From: CAVVFX01 sp963747535
Lineage (GTDB): Bacteria; Acidobacteriota; Terriglobia; Bryobacterales; Bryobacteraceae
Length of the DNA: 64,000 nt
NCBI GenBank assembly: GCA_963747535.1
Contig: CAVVFX010000007.1
Span: 1-64,000 of the forward strand
Reading direction: 5' to 3'
A program made the position numbers and the translations under genes. Positions within the stretch are counted from its first letter, which is position 1. Each line of letters begins with the position of its first letter. Of the stretch, positions 24,578 through 34,200 are shown piece after piece. The notes beneath the pieces are model-generated. The model was given only the letters and a program-made list of their open reading frames with translations, did no database searches and was not told the origin of the DNA.

Positions 24578-25825
24578 ATGAACCAACAGGTGCTCGACTA
24601 TTACATGCATGACGGAAAAACCAGCCTTCGCCTCGAATTGGCGGGGATTGTGAACGCCGAAGGTATCCGCGAACTGGAACAGGTATGGCGCACGGCTGCG
24701 TCCATAATCGGTGACCGGAGACTGATTATAGACATCAGTTTTGTGACAGCCGTCGATGGAGATGGACGCTCACTGCTCATCCGCTGGCACCAGGAAGGCG
24801 CGCAGTTCGTCGCGAATTCGCAAGCTTCGCGCATCCTGGCGCAGTCGATAACCGGCACACCTTTCGCCGAACCTGCGGTGAACACCCACACCTCGATGCC
24901 CTTCCGTGGCTCGTTGTTTAAGTCCATTCTTGGCCTCTCGTTATGGCTCACGGCATTCGCGTTTCCGTTCGAAGCGACCGCCGCGAGTTTGAAATCTGAA
25001 ACCATCGCCGCCTGGAACGAGTATCTGGCCACGGTGAATTCCAACCTTCAGAAGCGGGTGCAGCCTGGTGGCAGCTTTCTCTGGACCTTTGAAAACGCGG
25101 ATCGCGCCACTGCGGTTCGCCGCGGAGAGATCGTCGTCGCTCCGTCGCCGGGTCACAATCCCGCGAAAGTGCCCGGCGGGTTAATCCATCACTGGATGGG
25201 CGCCATGTTTCTGCCGGGCCTCAAGCTTGACGATGTGCTCACAGTCACGCGAGACTACGATCACTACAAGGAGTACTACCGGCCGTCGGTCGTCGAGTCG
25301 AAGACCATTGCCCGCGATGATGCCAACGATAGATTCTCGATGCTGATCATGAACAAAGCGTTCTTCGTGAAGACCGCGTTGGATGCGGATTACCATTCAA
25401 TCAATGTGCGCCTTGACGGGCATCGTTATTACAACATTTCACAGACGACGCGGGTCCAGGAGATCGAGGAATACGGCCAGTCCGGCGAGCACAGGATTCC
25501 TGAAGGAGAAGGCGGCGGGTATATATGGAAACTGTTCAGCATCGCCCGCCTCGATCAGCGGGACGGAGGTGTTTACGTCGAAATTGAAGCCGTCGCACTC
25601 AGCCGCGACATCCCAGCCGCCGCACGCTTCTTTGTAGATCCGATTGTACGGCGCGTGTCGCGCTATTCGCTTTTGACTTCGCTCGAGCAGACCGAAAAAG
25701 CGCTGCGCGGAAATCCGGCCGTACTTGCTGCGAGGCGTGCCGGCATTCCGGCAGTTGCCGGGCACATGGACGACACGCAAGGTTCTTTCTTGAATAAAGG
25801 CTCCGGATTTACAGGAGTTCGTTGA
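24578..25825 (+). CDS. STAS-like domain fused through a signal-anchor to a START-like domain
   Basis: The 415-residue product starts at ATG 24578. Residues 1-95 resemble a STAS/anti-anti-sigma-like fold, with LRLELAGIVNAEGIRELEQV and RRLIIDISFVTAVDGDGRSL, the usual alternation of strand, helix and strand with a (I/V)DIS block. Residues 107-136 look like a normal signal peptide (MPFRGSLFKSILGLSLWLTA then FPFEATAAS). The remainder (about 140-400) is an exported domain with the START/SRPBCC-like sequence GGLIHHWMGAMFLPGLKLDD and YKEYYRPSVVESKTIARDDA, seen in acidobacterial secreted proteins of unknown function. A cytosolic STAS domain in front of an export signal is odd: either the protein is a one-pass membrane protein, or the START-like protein begins at ATG 24896 and the upstream part is a separate gene fused in frame. 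No Shine-Dalgarno sequence is seen before 24896. Confidence 0.65.
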   Translation: MNQQVLDYYMHDGKTSLRLELAGIVNAEGIRELEQVWRTAASIIGDRRLIIDISFVTAVDGDGRSLLIRWHQEGAQFVANSQASRILAQSITGTPFAEPAVNTHTSMPFRGSLFKSILGLSLWLTAFAFPFEATAASLKSETIAAWNEYLATVNSNLQKRVQPGGSFLWTFENADRATAVRRGEIVVAPSPGHNPAKVPGGLIHHWMGAMFLPGLKLDDVLTVTRDYDHYKEYYRPSVVESKTIARDDANDRFSMLIMNKAFFVKTALDADYHSINVRLDGHRYYNISQTTRVQEIEEYGQSGEHRIPEGEGGGYIWKLFSIARLDQRDGGVYVEIEAVALSRDIPAAARFFVDPIVRRVSRYSLLTSLEQTEKALRGNPAVLAARRAGIPAVAGHMDDTQGSFLNKGSGFTGVR

Positions 25826-25915
25826 TTTAACGGATTGGAATGCCGCGTGCAATTGATCGGATGAACACCGGGGGAGATAAAGACCGGGGTCCACGGAGAA
25901 CAAAGGAGATATTAA

Positions 25916-26518
25916 ATGTTCAGGAACAAAGTCGTCATTTCATGTTTTGTCGGGCTCGCCACCATGGCGCTGCCAGGGTTTGCGCAATCGGAAGGCACGG
26001 GAGGCAGCGAGGTCTCGGTACAGGCATTCGGCAGCTTCGTGAAGAGTACCACCGATAACGGCATTGACAACCAGGCTACCAACAGCGGCGGTGTGCTCGG
26101 CACTTACCGCTACTTCTTCAACACGCACAATGGTATTGAAGCCGACTACGGCTATTCGCTCAATACCGAGAGCTACGGTTTGCCCGCCGGCGTGCTGGGT
26201 GTGAAGAGCTACTCCAACGAGATTTCCGCCGCTTATGTATTCCGCATGCCGATGCGCAAATTTACACCGTTCGTGCTGGCCGGCGCCGGAGGTCTTATTT
26301 TCGATCCGAAGAATTATGCCGGCGCCGACTCGCAGGCGCGCGCTGCATTCGTGTACGGCGGCGGCTCCGATTTCAACCTCGCGCGGCACATCTTCGTGCG
26401 CGCTGAGTATCGCGGCTTCGTTTATAACTCGCCCACCTATGGCTTGGCCGAGCTCTCGGGCGTGGATCGTGTGACGCACCGCGCGGAGCCGTCTCTGGGC
26501 TTTGGATACCGGTTCTAG
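25916..26518 (+). CDS. outer membrane beta-barrel protein
   Basis: The 200-residue protein has a signal peptide (ISCFVGLATMALPGFAQ) and a series of alternating amphipathic strands with the eight-stranded OMP_b-brl/OmpA-like pattern: VSVQAFGSFVKSTTDNGID, GVLGTYRYFFNTHNGIEADY, KFTPFVLAGAGGLIFDP, FVRAEYRGFVYNSPTYGL, ending with PSLGFGYRF, whose terminal Phe is the barrel-assembly signal. It probably sits in the outer membrane; the function is not known. AAAGGAGATATT precedes ATG, an excellent ribosome-binding site. An intrinsic terminator follows at 26547. Confidence 0.88.
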   Translation: MFRNKVVISCFVGLATMALPGFAQSEGTGGSEVSVQAFGSFVKSTTDNGIDNQATNSGGVLGTYRYFFNTHNGIEADYGYSLNTESYGLPAGVLGVKSYSNEISAAYVFRMPMRKFTPFVLAGAGGLIFDPKNYAGADSQARAAFVYGGGSDFNLARHIFVRAEYRGFVYNSPTYGLAELSGVDRVTHRAEPSLGFGYRF

Positions 26519-26546
26519 GTCAAGGGGTTTTCTGAGGGTCCCTTCG

Positions 26547-26577
26547 AGCGGCGGGATGTCCCGCCGCTTTTTTATTT
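26547..26577 (+). terminator. rho-independent terminator
   Basis: AGCGGCGGG (26547-26555) pairs perfectly with CCCGCCGCT (26560-26568) around a four-base loop, followed by five more T and TATTT. It ends transcription of the outer-membrane barrel gene, whose stop is 28 bases upstream. Read on the other strand there is no T-run, so it is not expected to stop cydAB. Confidence 0.9.
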
Positions 26578-26603
26578 GGAGCACGTGCGGCCTCCGCGGA
26601 ATT

Positions 26604-27647
26604 TCAATAGTGACCGTGTTCCTGCAGCTTTACCTTGCCTGAGAAATTGCGATAGGTGTAAATAAAGTATCCGCAGGCAAGGAGTACGCCGGGGATGAAC
26701 CAGATCAGTCCGACCTGAAGGCCGTAGGCAGGCGCGGCAGCGTTGACGATGGTCAGCGACAAAGCCGGGTCGCTGCTCGACGGCAGTACGTAGGGATAAA
26801 CCCCAAAGGCAGCGCTGGTCAGCATCCCGAGGATGAACAGGCAGGAACTCAGAAAAGCTTCGAGTCCGTTACGCCGGCCAGCCAGAACCCGCGCACCGGC
26901 GAGACCAGCGATCGCCAGCAACGGAAAAACGTAGCCCCAGGGGCGGGCGTCGAAGCTCTCCTTCAAATGCGGTTGAATGTGGAAGCTGGCGAAAGTGATC
27001 ACCACAATCCAGGCCAGGAGAGCCCACCAGACCGTCCTGGCGAAACGGCGCGCACGTTGCTCGACCGCGCCCTCGGTTTTCAAGGCGACCCAGAGGCAGC
27101 CATGTACCGTGAGCGTGAGCAGCGCGGCCAGCGCAATCAGGATCGTGTACCAATCGAGAATTCCGGCGTCCTTCCCGGCGGTGAAATCGGTCCACAGCGG
27201 CAGAAAGAATTCGCCGGACCGGTCGAGCGGCACTCCGCGAACCACGTTACCGAGCGCGGCGCCGAAGAAGATCGCGAGCAGTGCGCTGGCACCCGCGAAG
27301 ACGACGTCCCAAAGCGGCTCCCAGATGAGACTGTGGACGTGATTGCGGAACTCGATGGAAATGCCCCGCAAGATCAAAAGCCAGAGCACGATCATCAAAG
27401 GCAGATAGAACCCGCTGAAACTCGACGCATAGAGGGCAGGGAAGGCGAAATAGAGGGTCCCGCCACCGGCGAGCAGCCATACTTCGTTGCCGTCCCAGAC
27501 GGGACCGATCGAGCCCAGGACAGCTTGCCGCTCCTCGTCCGTGCGCGCCACAAAAAGATGAACGATTCCGGCGCCCAGATCAAACCCGTCCAGGACCACA
27601 TAGACGGCGATCATGACCGCGACTAAACAGAACCAGATAGTTTCCAT
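26604..27647 (-). CDS. cydB: cytochrome bd ubiquinol oxidase subunit II
   Basis: The 347-residue membrane protein matches CydB (AppB/CydB family). It has about eight to nine helices, beginning with ETIWFCLVAVMIAVYVVLDG, then FDLGAGIVHLF, the characteristic first-helix signature. GSIGPVWDGNEVWLLAGGGT is the family's conserved second block. IEFRNH (about 98-103) and the C-terminal FIPGVLLACGYFIYTYRNF are also typical. CydB has no haem itself but is required to assemble the haem b595/d site. It lies 9 bases after cydA in the same unit, so both subunits are co-expressed. Confidence 0.96.
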   Translation of the reverse strand: METIWFCLVAVMIAVYVVLDGFDLGAGIVHLFVARTDEERQAVLGSIGPVWDGNEVWLLAGGGTLYFAFPALYASSFSGFYLPLMIVLWLLILRGISIEFRNHVHSLIWEPLWDVVFAGASALLAIFFGAALGNVVRGVPLDRSGEFFLPLWTDFTAGKDAGILDWYTILIALAALLTLTVHGCLWVALKTEGAVEQRARRFARTVWWALLAWIVVITFASFHIQPHLKESFDARPWGYVFPLLAIAGLAGARVLAGRRNGLEAFLSSCLFILGMLTSAAFGVYPYVLPSSSDPALSLTIVNAAAPAYGLQVGLIWFIPGVLLACGYFIYTYRNFSGKVKLQEHGHY

Positions 27648-27656
27648 AACATAGCC

Positions 27657-29000
27657 TCAATGCGTGGCAGGGTGTAGCTCAGCAAGATGTTCGGGGCCCT
27701 CTTCGATTTCGCGATAGACCAGGAACAAGAACAGCATGGCGAGGATCGCGTAGATCCCCATGAAGCCGATCAGCGTGAAGAGCGCGTTACCCGCTGAAAC
27801 GCGGGCGGAGACGCCTTCCGGCGTGCGCATGACGCCATAGATCAGCCACGGCTGCCGTCCCAGTTCCGCGGTGATCCACCCGAAAGTCGTCGCTATATAC
27901 GGAAACGGCAGCATCAGCATCAGGAGCCAGAGCACAGGGCGCGCGGAATAGAGAGTGCCGCGCCACAGGCCGAGCGATGCGAGCGCCATGACGCCGATAA
28001 AGATGGTTCCCAGCCCTACCATGATGTGATAGCTGTAATAGAGCAACGGAATATTGTCGGGCAAACTGTCCGCTGGGAACTCGTTGAGACCCTTCACTTC
28101 TGCGCCCCAGCTCTGATAGGTCAGGAAGCTGAGCGCGCGAGGGATGGTGAGCGGGTTATCCAGGCGCCGGTTTTCCAGGTCGGGTTGTCCAAGAATGGCG
28201 AGCGGCGCTCCGTTCTCGGTTTGAAACAGTCCCTCCATTGCAGCCAGTGTGGGGGGCTGATGCCACGCGACGTTCTTGCCCTGGCCGTCGCCGGTGGGAA
28301 ACACCATGAGAAATGTGGAAATCATCCCGGCAATCACGCCGTGCCGCACAAACGTGCGGCCATACTCCTCATGACACCTGGTGAGCAGATAAAACGCCCC
28401 TACCGAAGCCATAACGAAACTGGCCGTGACCACCGAGGCGATCATGTTGTGGAGATACTGCCAGAACAACCATGGGTTCAGCAGCAGCCCGGAGAGACTG
28501 GTAAGTAGGATTTCACCGTGCGGTCCCAGTTGATAACCGGTGGGGTGTTGCATCCAGGCGTCGGTCGCGATGATGAAGAAACCGGAAAGCCACGAGCCGG
28601 CAAAAACCAGGAAAGCGGCGAACCAGTGTGCCTTCGGTGCGAGACGCTTTTCTCCGAACAGGAAGAGCCCCAGGAAACTGGATTCGAGAAAAAAGGAAAA
28701 CACTCCTTCCATGGCGAGTGTCTGGCCAATGACTCCACCGGCAGCCTTGGAGAAGCGGGACCAGTTGGTGCCGAACTGAAACTCCATCGGAATGCCCGTG
28801 ACGACGCCCATAGCGAAGTTAATCGCGAAGATCTTCGCCCAGAATCGAGCCGCGCGGTTGTAGTGCTCATTGCCCGTTCGCAACGCCACAGTTTTGAGAA
28901 TCAGGATCAGCAGGGCCAGTCCCATGGTCAGTTGCGGAAAAATATAGTGAAAAGTCACCGTGAAGGCGAAATGCAGACGGTGAACTGTTAATGCGTCCAT
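27657..29000 (-). CDS. cydA: cytochrome bd ubiquinol oxidase subunit I
   Basis: The 447-residue protein is CydA. The N-terminal LHFAFTVTFHYIFPQLTMG holds the His near residue 17-19 that ligates haem b595/d in the family, KIFAINFAMGVVTGIPMEFQ the first helix pair, and GRQPWLIYGVMRT the conserved quinol-side motif. The protein is short, without the long insertion of E. coli CydA in the Q-loop, as in cyanide-insensitive-type and many soil-bacterial oxidases. It oxidises ubi- or menaquinol and reduces oxygen to water at high affinity. No cydX-like small gene or cydCD is present nearby. It starts the cydAB unit. Confidence 0.96.
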   Translation of the reverse strand: MDALTVHRLHFAFTVTFHYIFPQLTMGLALLILILKTVALRTGNEHYNRAARFWAKIFAINFAMGVVTGIPMEFQFGTNWSRFSKAAGGVIGQTLAMEGVFSFFLESSFLGLFLFGEKRLAPKAHWFAAFLVFAGSWLSGFFIIATDAWMQHPTGYQLGPHGEILLTSLSGLLLNPWLFWQYLHNMIASVVTASFVMASVGAFYLLTRCHEEYGRTFVRHGVIAGMISTFLMVFPTGDGQGKNVAWHQPPTLAAMEGLFQTENGAPLAILGQPDLENRRLDNPLTIPRALSFLTYQSWGAEVKGLNEFPADSLPDNIPLLYYSYHIMVGLGTIFIGVMALASLGLWRGTLYSARPVLWLLMLMLPFPYIATTFGWITAELGRQPWLIYGVMRTPEGVSARVSAGNALFTLIGFMGIYAILAMLFLFLVYREIEEGPEHLAELHPATH

Positions 29001-29044
29001 AAACGGGAAGTACCCGCCTCCTATCTATGCCTGGAGAACCATGC

Positions 29045-30142
29045 CTACCTCACTACCCGCGCACCTTTGCCTTTCATCACGGATTCTACGTCCTTGAGCG
29101 TTGCCATGCTGGTGTCACCCGGCGTTGTCATGGCCAGGGCGCCGTGCGCAGCGCCGTAGTCCACCGCCTGCTGCGACGACGTGCCGGCGAGAAAACCGTA
29201 GGCCAGACCGGAAGCGAAACTGTCGCCGCCGCCGACGCGGTCGTAGATTTCGAGGTTCTCCCGCAGCGGGGCTTCGTAAAACTCGCCCCCCGTCCACAGG
29301 ATCGCGCCCCAGTCGTTCACCGACGCAGTCCTGGCATTGCGTAGCGTAGTCGCCACGGCCTGGAAGTTCGGGTACATCTTTACGACCTCGCTAATCATCT
29401 TCTTGAAATTCCCCGGGTCCAAGGTGGAGATGTGTTCATCCATCCCGGGCACCTGGAAGCCCAACGCCGCAGTAAAGTCCTCCTCGTTGCCGATCATGAC
29501 GTCCACCAGCGAGGCGATCTTGCGGTTCACTTCTACCGCGCGGGCCGTGCCGCCTTGCGACTTCCACAGCGACGGCCGGAAATTCAGATCATAAGAGATC
29601 ACCGTGCCTGCTGCGCGAGCCGCTTCCATGGCCTCGATCACGATCTCCGAGGTAGTGGGTGAAAGTGCCGCGAAGATGCCGCCGCAGTGGAACCAGCGCA
29701 CTCCTTCGACCTCAAAAAGTTGCTTCCAGTCTACATCGCCGGGCTTGAGTTGGGAGGCCGCCGACGCAGCCCGGTCCGAGCAACCCACTGCCGCACGCAC
29801 GCCAAAGCCCCGCTCGGTGAAGTTGAGTCCCACACGTGCTGCTCGACCGATGCCGTCAAAAGGCGTCCACTTGACATGTGAAAGATCCACGCCGCCTTGC
29901 AGCATCAGGTCCTCCAGCAGACGGCCAATCTCGTTATCCACGATGGCGGTGACCACCGTGGTCCGCAGGCCAAAGCAGCGGCGCAGGCCGCGGACGACGT
30001 TGTACTCGCCGCCTCCCTCCCACACCTGGAAGGTGCGCGTGGTCCGGATGCGCCCGTCTCCGGGATCCAGTCGCAGCATGATCTCGCCCAGTGCGGCCGC
30101 ATCCCACTTGCAATGCTCGCGCGGCTTGAGATTTACGGCCAT
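29045..30142 (-). CDS. kdgK: 2-keto-3-deoxygluconate kinase-like PfkB sugar kinase
   Basis: The 365-residue protein is a PfkB/ribokinase-family kinase. N-terminal ALGEIMLRLDPGDGRI and WEGGGEYNVVRGL are the substrate-binding start. ISYDLNFRPSLW is the central NFR block of KDG kinases. The C-terminal signature EIYDRVGGGDSFASGLAYGF holds the catalytic Asp and anion hole. The likely reaction is ATP-dependent phosphorylation of 2-keto-3-deoxygluconate to KDPG. Context supports this: it begins 2 bases after the gene for a KDPG-aldolase-type enzyme, completing conversion of KDG to pyruvate and glyceraldehyde 3-phosphate, a route used for uronates from pectin or alginate. The exact sugar is inferred. 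Confidence 0.85.
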   Translation of the reverse strand: MAVNLKPREHCKWDAAALGEIMLRLDPGDGRIRTTRTFQVWEGGGEYNVVRGLRRCFGLRTTVVTAIVDNEIGRLLEDLMLQGGVDLSHVKWTPFDGIGRAARVGLNFTERGFGVRAAVGCSDRAASAASQLKPGDVDWKQLFEVEGVRWFHCGGIFAALSPTTSEIVIEAMEAARAAGTVISYDLNFRPSLWKSQGGTARAVEVNRKIASLVDVMIGNEEDFTAALGFQVPGMDEHISTLDPGNFKKMISEVVKMYPNFQAVATTLRNARTASVNDWGAILWTGGEFYEAPLRENLEIYDRVGGGDSFASGLAYGFLAGTSSQQAVDYGAAHGALAMTTPGDTSMATLKDVESVMKGKGARVVR

Positions 30143-30144
30143 AG

Positions 30145-30822
30145 TTACTTTCCTCCCCGGACTTTCCGGATCAGGTCAAGCGTATCCTTCACCTTCGTCG
30201 TAATGCCCGCGTAGTCACCTGCCGCAAGTAGTTCCCTGGTGACGAGGTTCGAGCCCATCCCGACGCAGGAAACGCCGGCATCGAACCAGGCCCGAAGCGA
30301 AGCCTCGGTGCTTTCGACGCCACCAGTCGGCATGATCGAAACCCAGGGGCACGGGCCCTTGACCATTTTGACGAACTTAGGACCGCCAACCTCGCCTCCG
30401 GGAAACATCTTCACGATTTCACAGCCCAATTCTTCCGCTTGCGAGATCTCGCTGGCGCTGCCGCAGCCGGGCGAGTAAGGGATCTTGCGGCGGTTGCAGG
30501 CGCGCGCCACATCGGCGTTGAGAATCGGACCCACTACGAAGTTCGCGCCACAGTTGATGTAGAGAGAGGCCGTGCCGGGGTCTACCACCGAGCCAACGCC
30601 GAGGATCATGTCGGGCAGTTCCTTCGCGCAATAGCGCTCCAGTTCGCTGAAGACTTCCCATGCGTGATCGCCCCGGTTGGTGAACTCCAGAAAAGGGCAG
30701 CCGCCGTCGAAAATAGACGCGGCCACGCGCTTCGCGACGGCGATATCGCCGGAATAGAAGACGGGCACCATTCCTGTCTCGATCATCTTATTCAAGACCT
30801 TGAGTCTGGCGAATCTTGCCAT
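30145..30822 (-). CDS. eda: KDPG/KHG aldolase family protein
   Basis: The 225-residue enzyme is a class I aldolase of the KDPG/KHG family. Glu46 in FLEFTNRG corresponds to the catalytic Glu, PYSPGCGSASEISQAEELG to the central loop, and Lys138 in EIVKMFPGGEVGG to the Schiff-base lysine. MPTGGV is the phosphate-binding strand, and GSNLVTRELLA the end. It would cleave 2-keto-3-deoxy-6-phosphogluconate to pyruvate and glyceraldehyde 3-phosphate. The start at 30822 is backed by AAAGGAG seven bases upstream; the open frame upstream is not needed. It forms an operon with the kdgK-like gene that follows after 2 bases. Confidence 0.88.
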   Translation of the reverse strand: MARFARLKVLNKMIETGMVPVFYSGDIAVAKRVAASIFDGGCPFLEFTNRGDHAWEVFSELERYCAKELPDMILGVGSVVDPGTASLYINCGANFVVGPILNADVARACNRRKIPYSPGCGSASEISQAEELGCEIVKMFPGGEVGGPKFVKMVKGPCPWVSIMPTGGVESTEASLRAWFDAGVSCVGMGSNLVTRELLAAGDYAGITTKVKDTLDLIRKVRGGK

Positions 30823-31212
30823 ATGCTGCTCCTTTTTTCCTCGGGTGACTGCGAAGCTTGTGGGATCGACAGTCACGCTTACCCAATCCAGGTAAGGGAG
30901 GGCGCTGATCCCGAACGGAAAATTATCAGAACCCTACAATCGGTCTTGACCCCGCTATCGCCGCTAGAAGGACCAAGTTATCAGATCCTCTCACCGTTGG
31001 TTGCAGCGACTTCCGGCCGGCTTCACGCTCGCGGCAGTTACCGAAATCAATTCGGGTTGCAAGGCAACGGCAAGGGACAGTTGAATGAACTCGGCCCGAT
31101 CGCGATTCCATAGTAGTGTGCGGCGAACCTGACACAGTTCTCAAGGCTGGACTTTTATTCGCTCCAGTGCCACAATTTGAATCAACGCGCCCAATTCCCT
31201 TAGGAGACCCCT
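30823..31212. other. divergent intergenic region with small hairpins
   Basis: These 390 bases separate the aldolase operon (leftward) from the SBBP-repeat gene (rightward) and must hold both promoters. GTGACT (30845-30850) and AGTCAC (30871-30876), and CTTACC (30878-30883) and GGTAAG (30891-30896), are short inverted repeats about 25-75 bases before the aldolase start. GGTCTTGACC at 30942-30951 is a short palindrome-like site. I see no gene here. Confidence 0.45.
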
Positions 31213-34200
31213 GTGCGCAGTTGCACGTCCTGCCTTTTCGTTGTCCTTTTGCTTCCCACGCTCACTGCACGGCCGCTTGCTTTCGAACAACGGTCGCCCG
31301 ATCGATTCGTCGTGCAGTTCGGCGACACTCATGCACTCTTCCGTCCCGGCGAAGTATCGATCGGACCGATCACCATCCGGTTTCTCGGATCATCCGGGCG
31401 AGTGCGATTGGAGGGGGAAGGGAAGGCATCGCCCAGTACCTATATCTTGCCGGGGTTGAGGCGGACCTTCCAGCAGTACCCGCGTCTGGCGCTGCGCCAT
31501 CTGTATCCGGGGATCGATGCGATTTTCTACGGTAACGGAGATCACCTGGAGTACGATCTGTTGGCCGGGCCGCATGCCCACTTCGAGAACGTCCAACTAG
31601 TTCTGGCAGGCGCGGCACAGGTGCGTTTGAACCAAGATGGCGGATTGCGGATCGAGGCTGGAAGCGGCGTGCTGGAACAAAAACTGCCGCGCGTGTTTCA
31701 GTCGGATGGGCTGGAGATCGCGGCGCGCTATGCTCTTCTGCCTGGTAATCGCGTGGCGATCCGGCTAGGACCGCACGATGCGCGACTCGGACTTACCATC
31801 GATCCGGAGTTGGCCTATACGCGATATTTCGGAGGTAGCGGGTCCGATAGCGCGTCCCTCGTGACGCCGGATGCGCAGGGCAATCTGTATGTCGCGGGCC
31901 GCAGCAATTCAGTCAATTTCCCGACCACCAACGGTTTTCAACCGAATATCAGCCCACCATTGCTGGCCCTCTCCAATGCGGGACAGACGGTCACGCGCCT
32001 GCCGGTCGGTGACGAAAACAGTGTCATTTCGCTTGCGGGGACCCCCGATGGAGCGGTGGTTTATGCGCTGACGCCGGACGCGCTGTACGTCACTTCAGAT
32101 CAGGGCGCGACGTGGCAGCAGCGCCCGCCGCCGTTTCAAACCATCATCGGCCAACCGTCGACAATCCAAGTCACCGTCAGCGATTTTGCAGTGGACCCGA
32201 TCGATCCGTCGCAGGTGTTTCTCGCAACCAACCGCGGGCTACTGTCCTCCGGTACCGGCGGCCTGGAGGGTTGGGGACTCAACGAGACAGGCTTGCCGGT
32301 GGGCGGCAACGGTTCGGTGAATGCGACCTGGGTAACGGTCAGCCCGATCGACCATTTAACCCTTTATGCGACCACGAGCCAGCCGGGCGGATTATTTAAG
32401 ACCACCAACCACGGTGTCACCTGGCAGGCGCTGAATCCGCAGGTTCCGGGTGAAGTAACCAACACACCGTTTCCTCCGGTAGCAGCTCTGGCTTCGAACG
32501 GGACTGACCTGTACGTGGTGGACGCGTTCAGCAATCTTCTAAAGAGCACGGATAGCGGGTCGACCTGGCAATTGCTGGGACAGGGGCTTTACGGAGCGCG
32601 CATGGTCGCGCTCGATCCGAACGCGCCGAATGTGTACGTCACCGATTTCGCGGGCCTGCAGGTAAGCCACGATGGCGGGCAGACCTTTGCGACCGCGCCG
32701 CTGCCTCCCGTGACGTCGAACCTCGGTGCGCAGCAGGTGGCAGTGGACGCGGCCACCGGAAACGTGTACGTGGGATTGCAGTCGTCGATCTACGTCAGCA
32801 CCGACGCGGGCAAAACCTTTCAGCCGGTCCAGGCGACCGCGCCGAATCTTCACGCGTTGGCGGCGTTGGGCGGCCAAGTCTACGCAGGCGCCGATACGCC
32901 TTCAGTGCCGTTCGTGATGAAATTGGACCCGACGGGCACGCAAATTCTGTATTCAACCTTCCTTGGCGGGAGCCTGGGAGATGCGATCAACGGGATCGCG
33001 GTGGACGCGCAGGGCAACTGTACCGTAGCGGGAGTAACCATCTCGCCGGATTTCCAGGTGATCACGACGATATCGAGCGCGTCACCGACAGGACAACCAA
33101 GCGGGTTCGTGACGAAGTTGAGCGCCGATGGAACCCGCCTGATTTACTCGTCGTTGTTGGGAGCGTCGAAAGGGGTTGCGGTCGGGAGCGTGGCGCTCGA
33201 TGTCTCCGGTGCAGCTTATATTACGGGCCAAACGCCGTCTCGCGATTTCCCAACGACGCCAAATTCGGTTCAGCCGGCGGTGCCCACGTCGATGTGCACG
33301 CGCCCGTCCAGCAGCCTTTTCCCGTCGACGAACACGGGAATGAACGCGTTTGTGAGTAAGTTGAGCACCGACGGCAGCGCGCTGGCGTACTCGACATTTC
33401 TCACAGGGTCGTGCGGCAGCGCTGGATTGGGGATTGGGGTAGACGCCGCCGGCGAAGTGATCGTCGTAGGGTCTACCACCTCGCCGGATTTTCCCACAAC
33501 GCCGAATGCCTACCAGGCGGCTTTCCCCGGACTGCCGGATGGACCCAGTCCGCCGAACCCGTTGGATGCCGGATTCGTGACGAAGTTGAGCGCGGGTGGA
33601 GACAAAGTGCTGGCGAGTTCCTACCTTGGCGGAGGTGGTCTCACCCAGGCCAATGCCGTTGCCGTGGACTCGGCGGGAAGTGTTTCGCTGACCGGTGCGA
33701 CGATCGGCATGGCGCGCGGCGCGACGCCCGGTGCGTTTCAGAAGAAAACTGCCGACCGGTGCGAGCCGACCATCAGCATCGGTCCATCCTTTCCGCAGTA
33801 TGGAACCACCGATGCGTTCGTACTGAAGCTGGATCCAATGTTATCGACGGCGCAGTATCTCACGTATCTGGGCGGAGCCTGTAATGATTCGGGCACGGGA
33901 ATCTCGCTGGATCCGGCGGGCAACGCGTGGATCGTCGGAACAACTAATTCGCCGGACTTCCCCACCAGGTCGCTATTTCAGGGCCAGGGGATCAGTTCCG
34001 GCTTCGTCAGCGAGATGAGCGCGGACAGATCGCAACTCCTGTTTTCGAGCTGGACGGATGGAGTGTCCCTGGCGCTCGATGCATTGGGGACGGCCTATCT
34101 GGCAGGCGCGGCACAGGGCGTCAGCGGGATACCGAAGACGGCGGTGGAGGTGTTAAGGATCGATCCCTCCACGACGCCGGCGGTGGTGATCGATGGGATC

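Noticed and set aside
30942..30951. GGTCTTGACC as a second GntR-type operator before the aldolase operon
   Set aside because: The half-sites are one base further apart than in the site at 11240, and the flanking bases do not fit the consensus.
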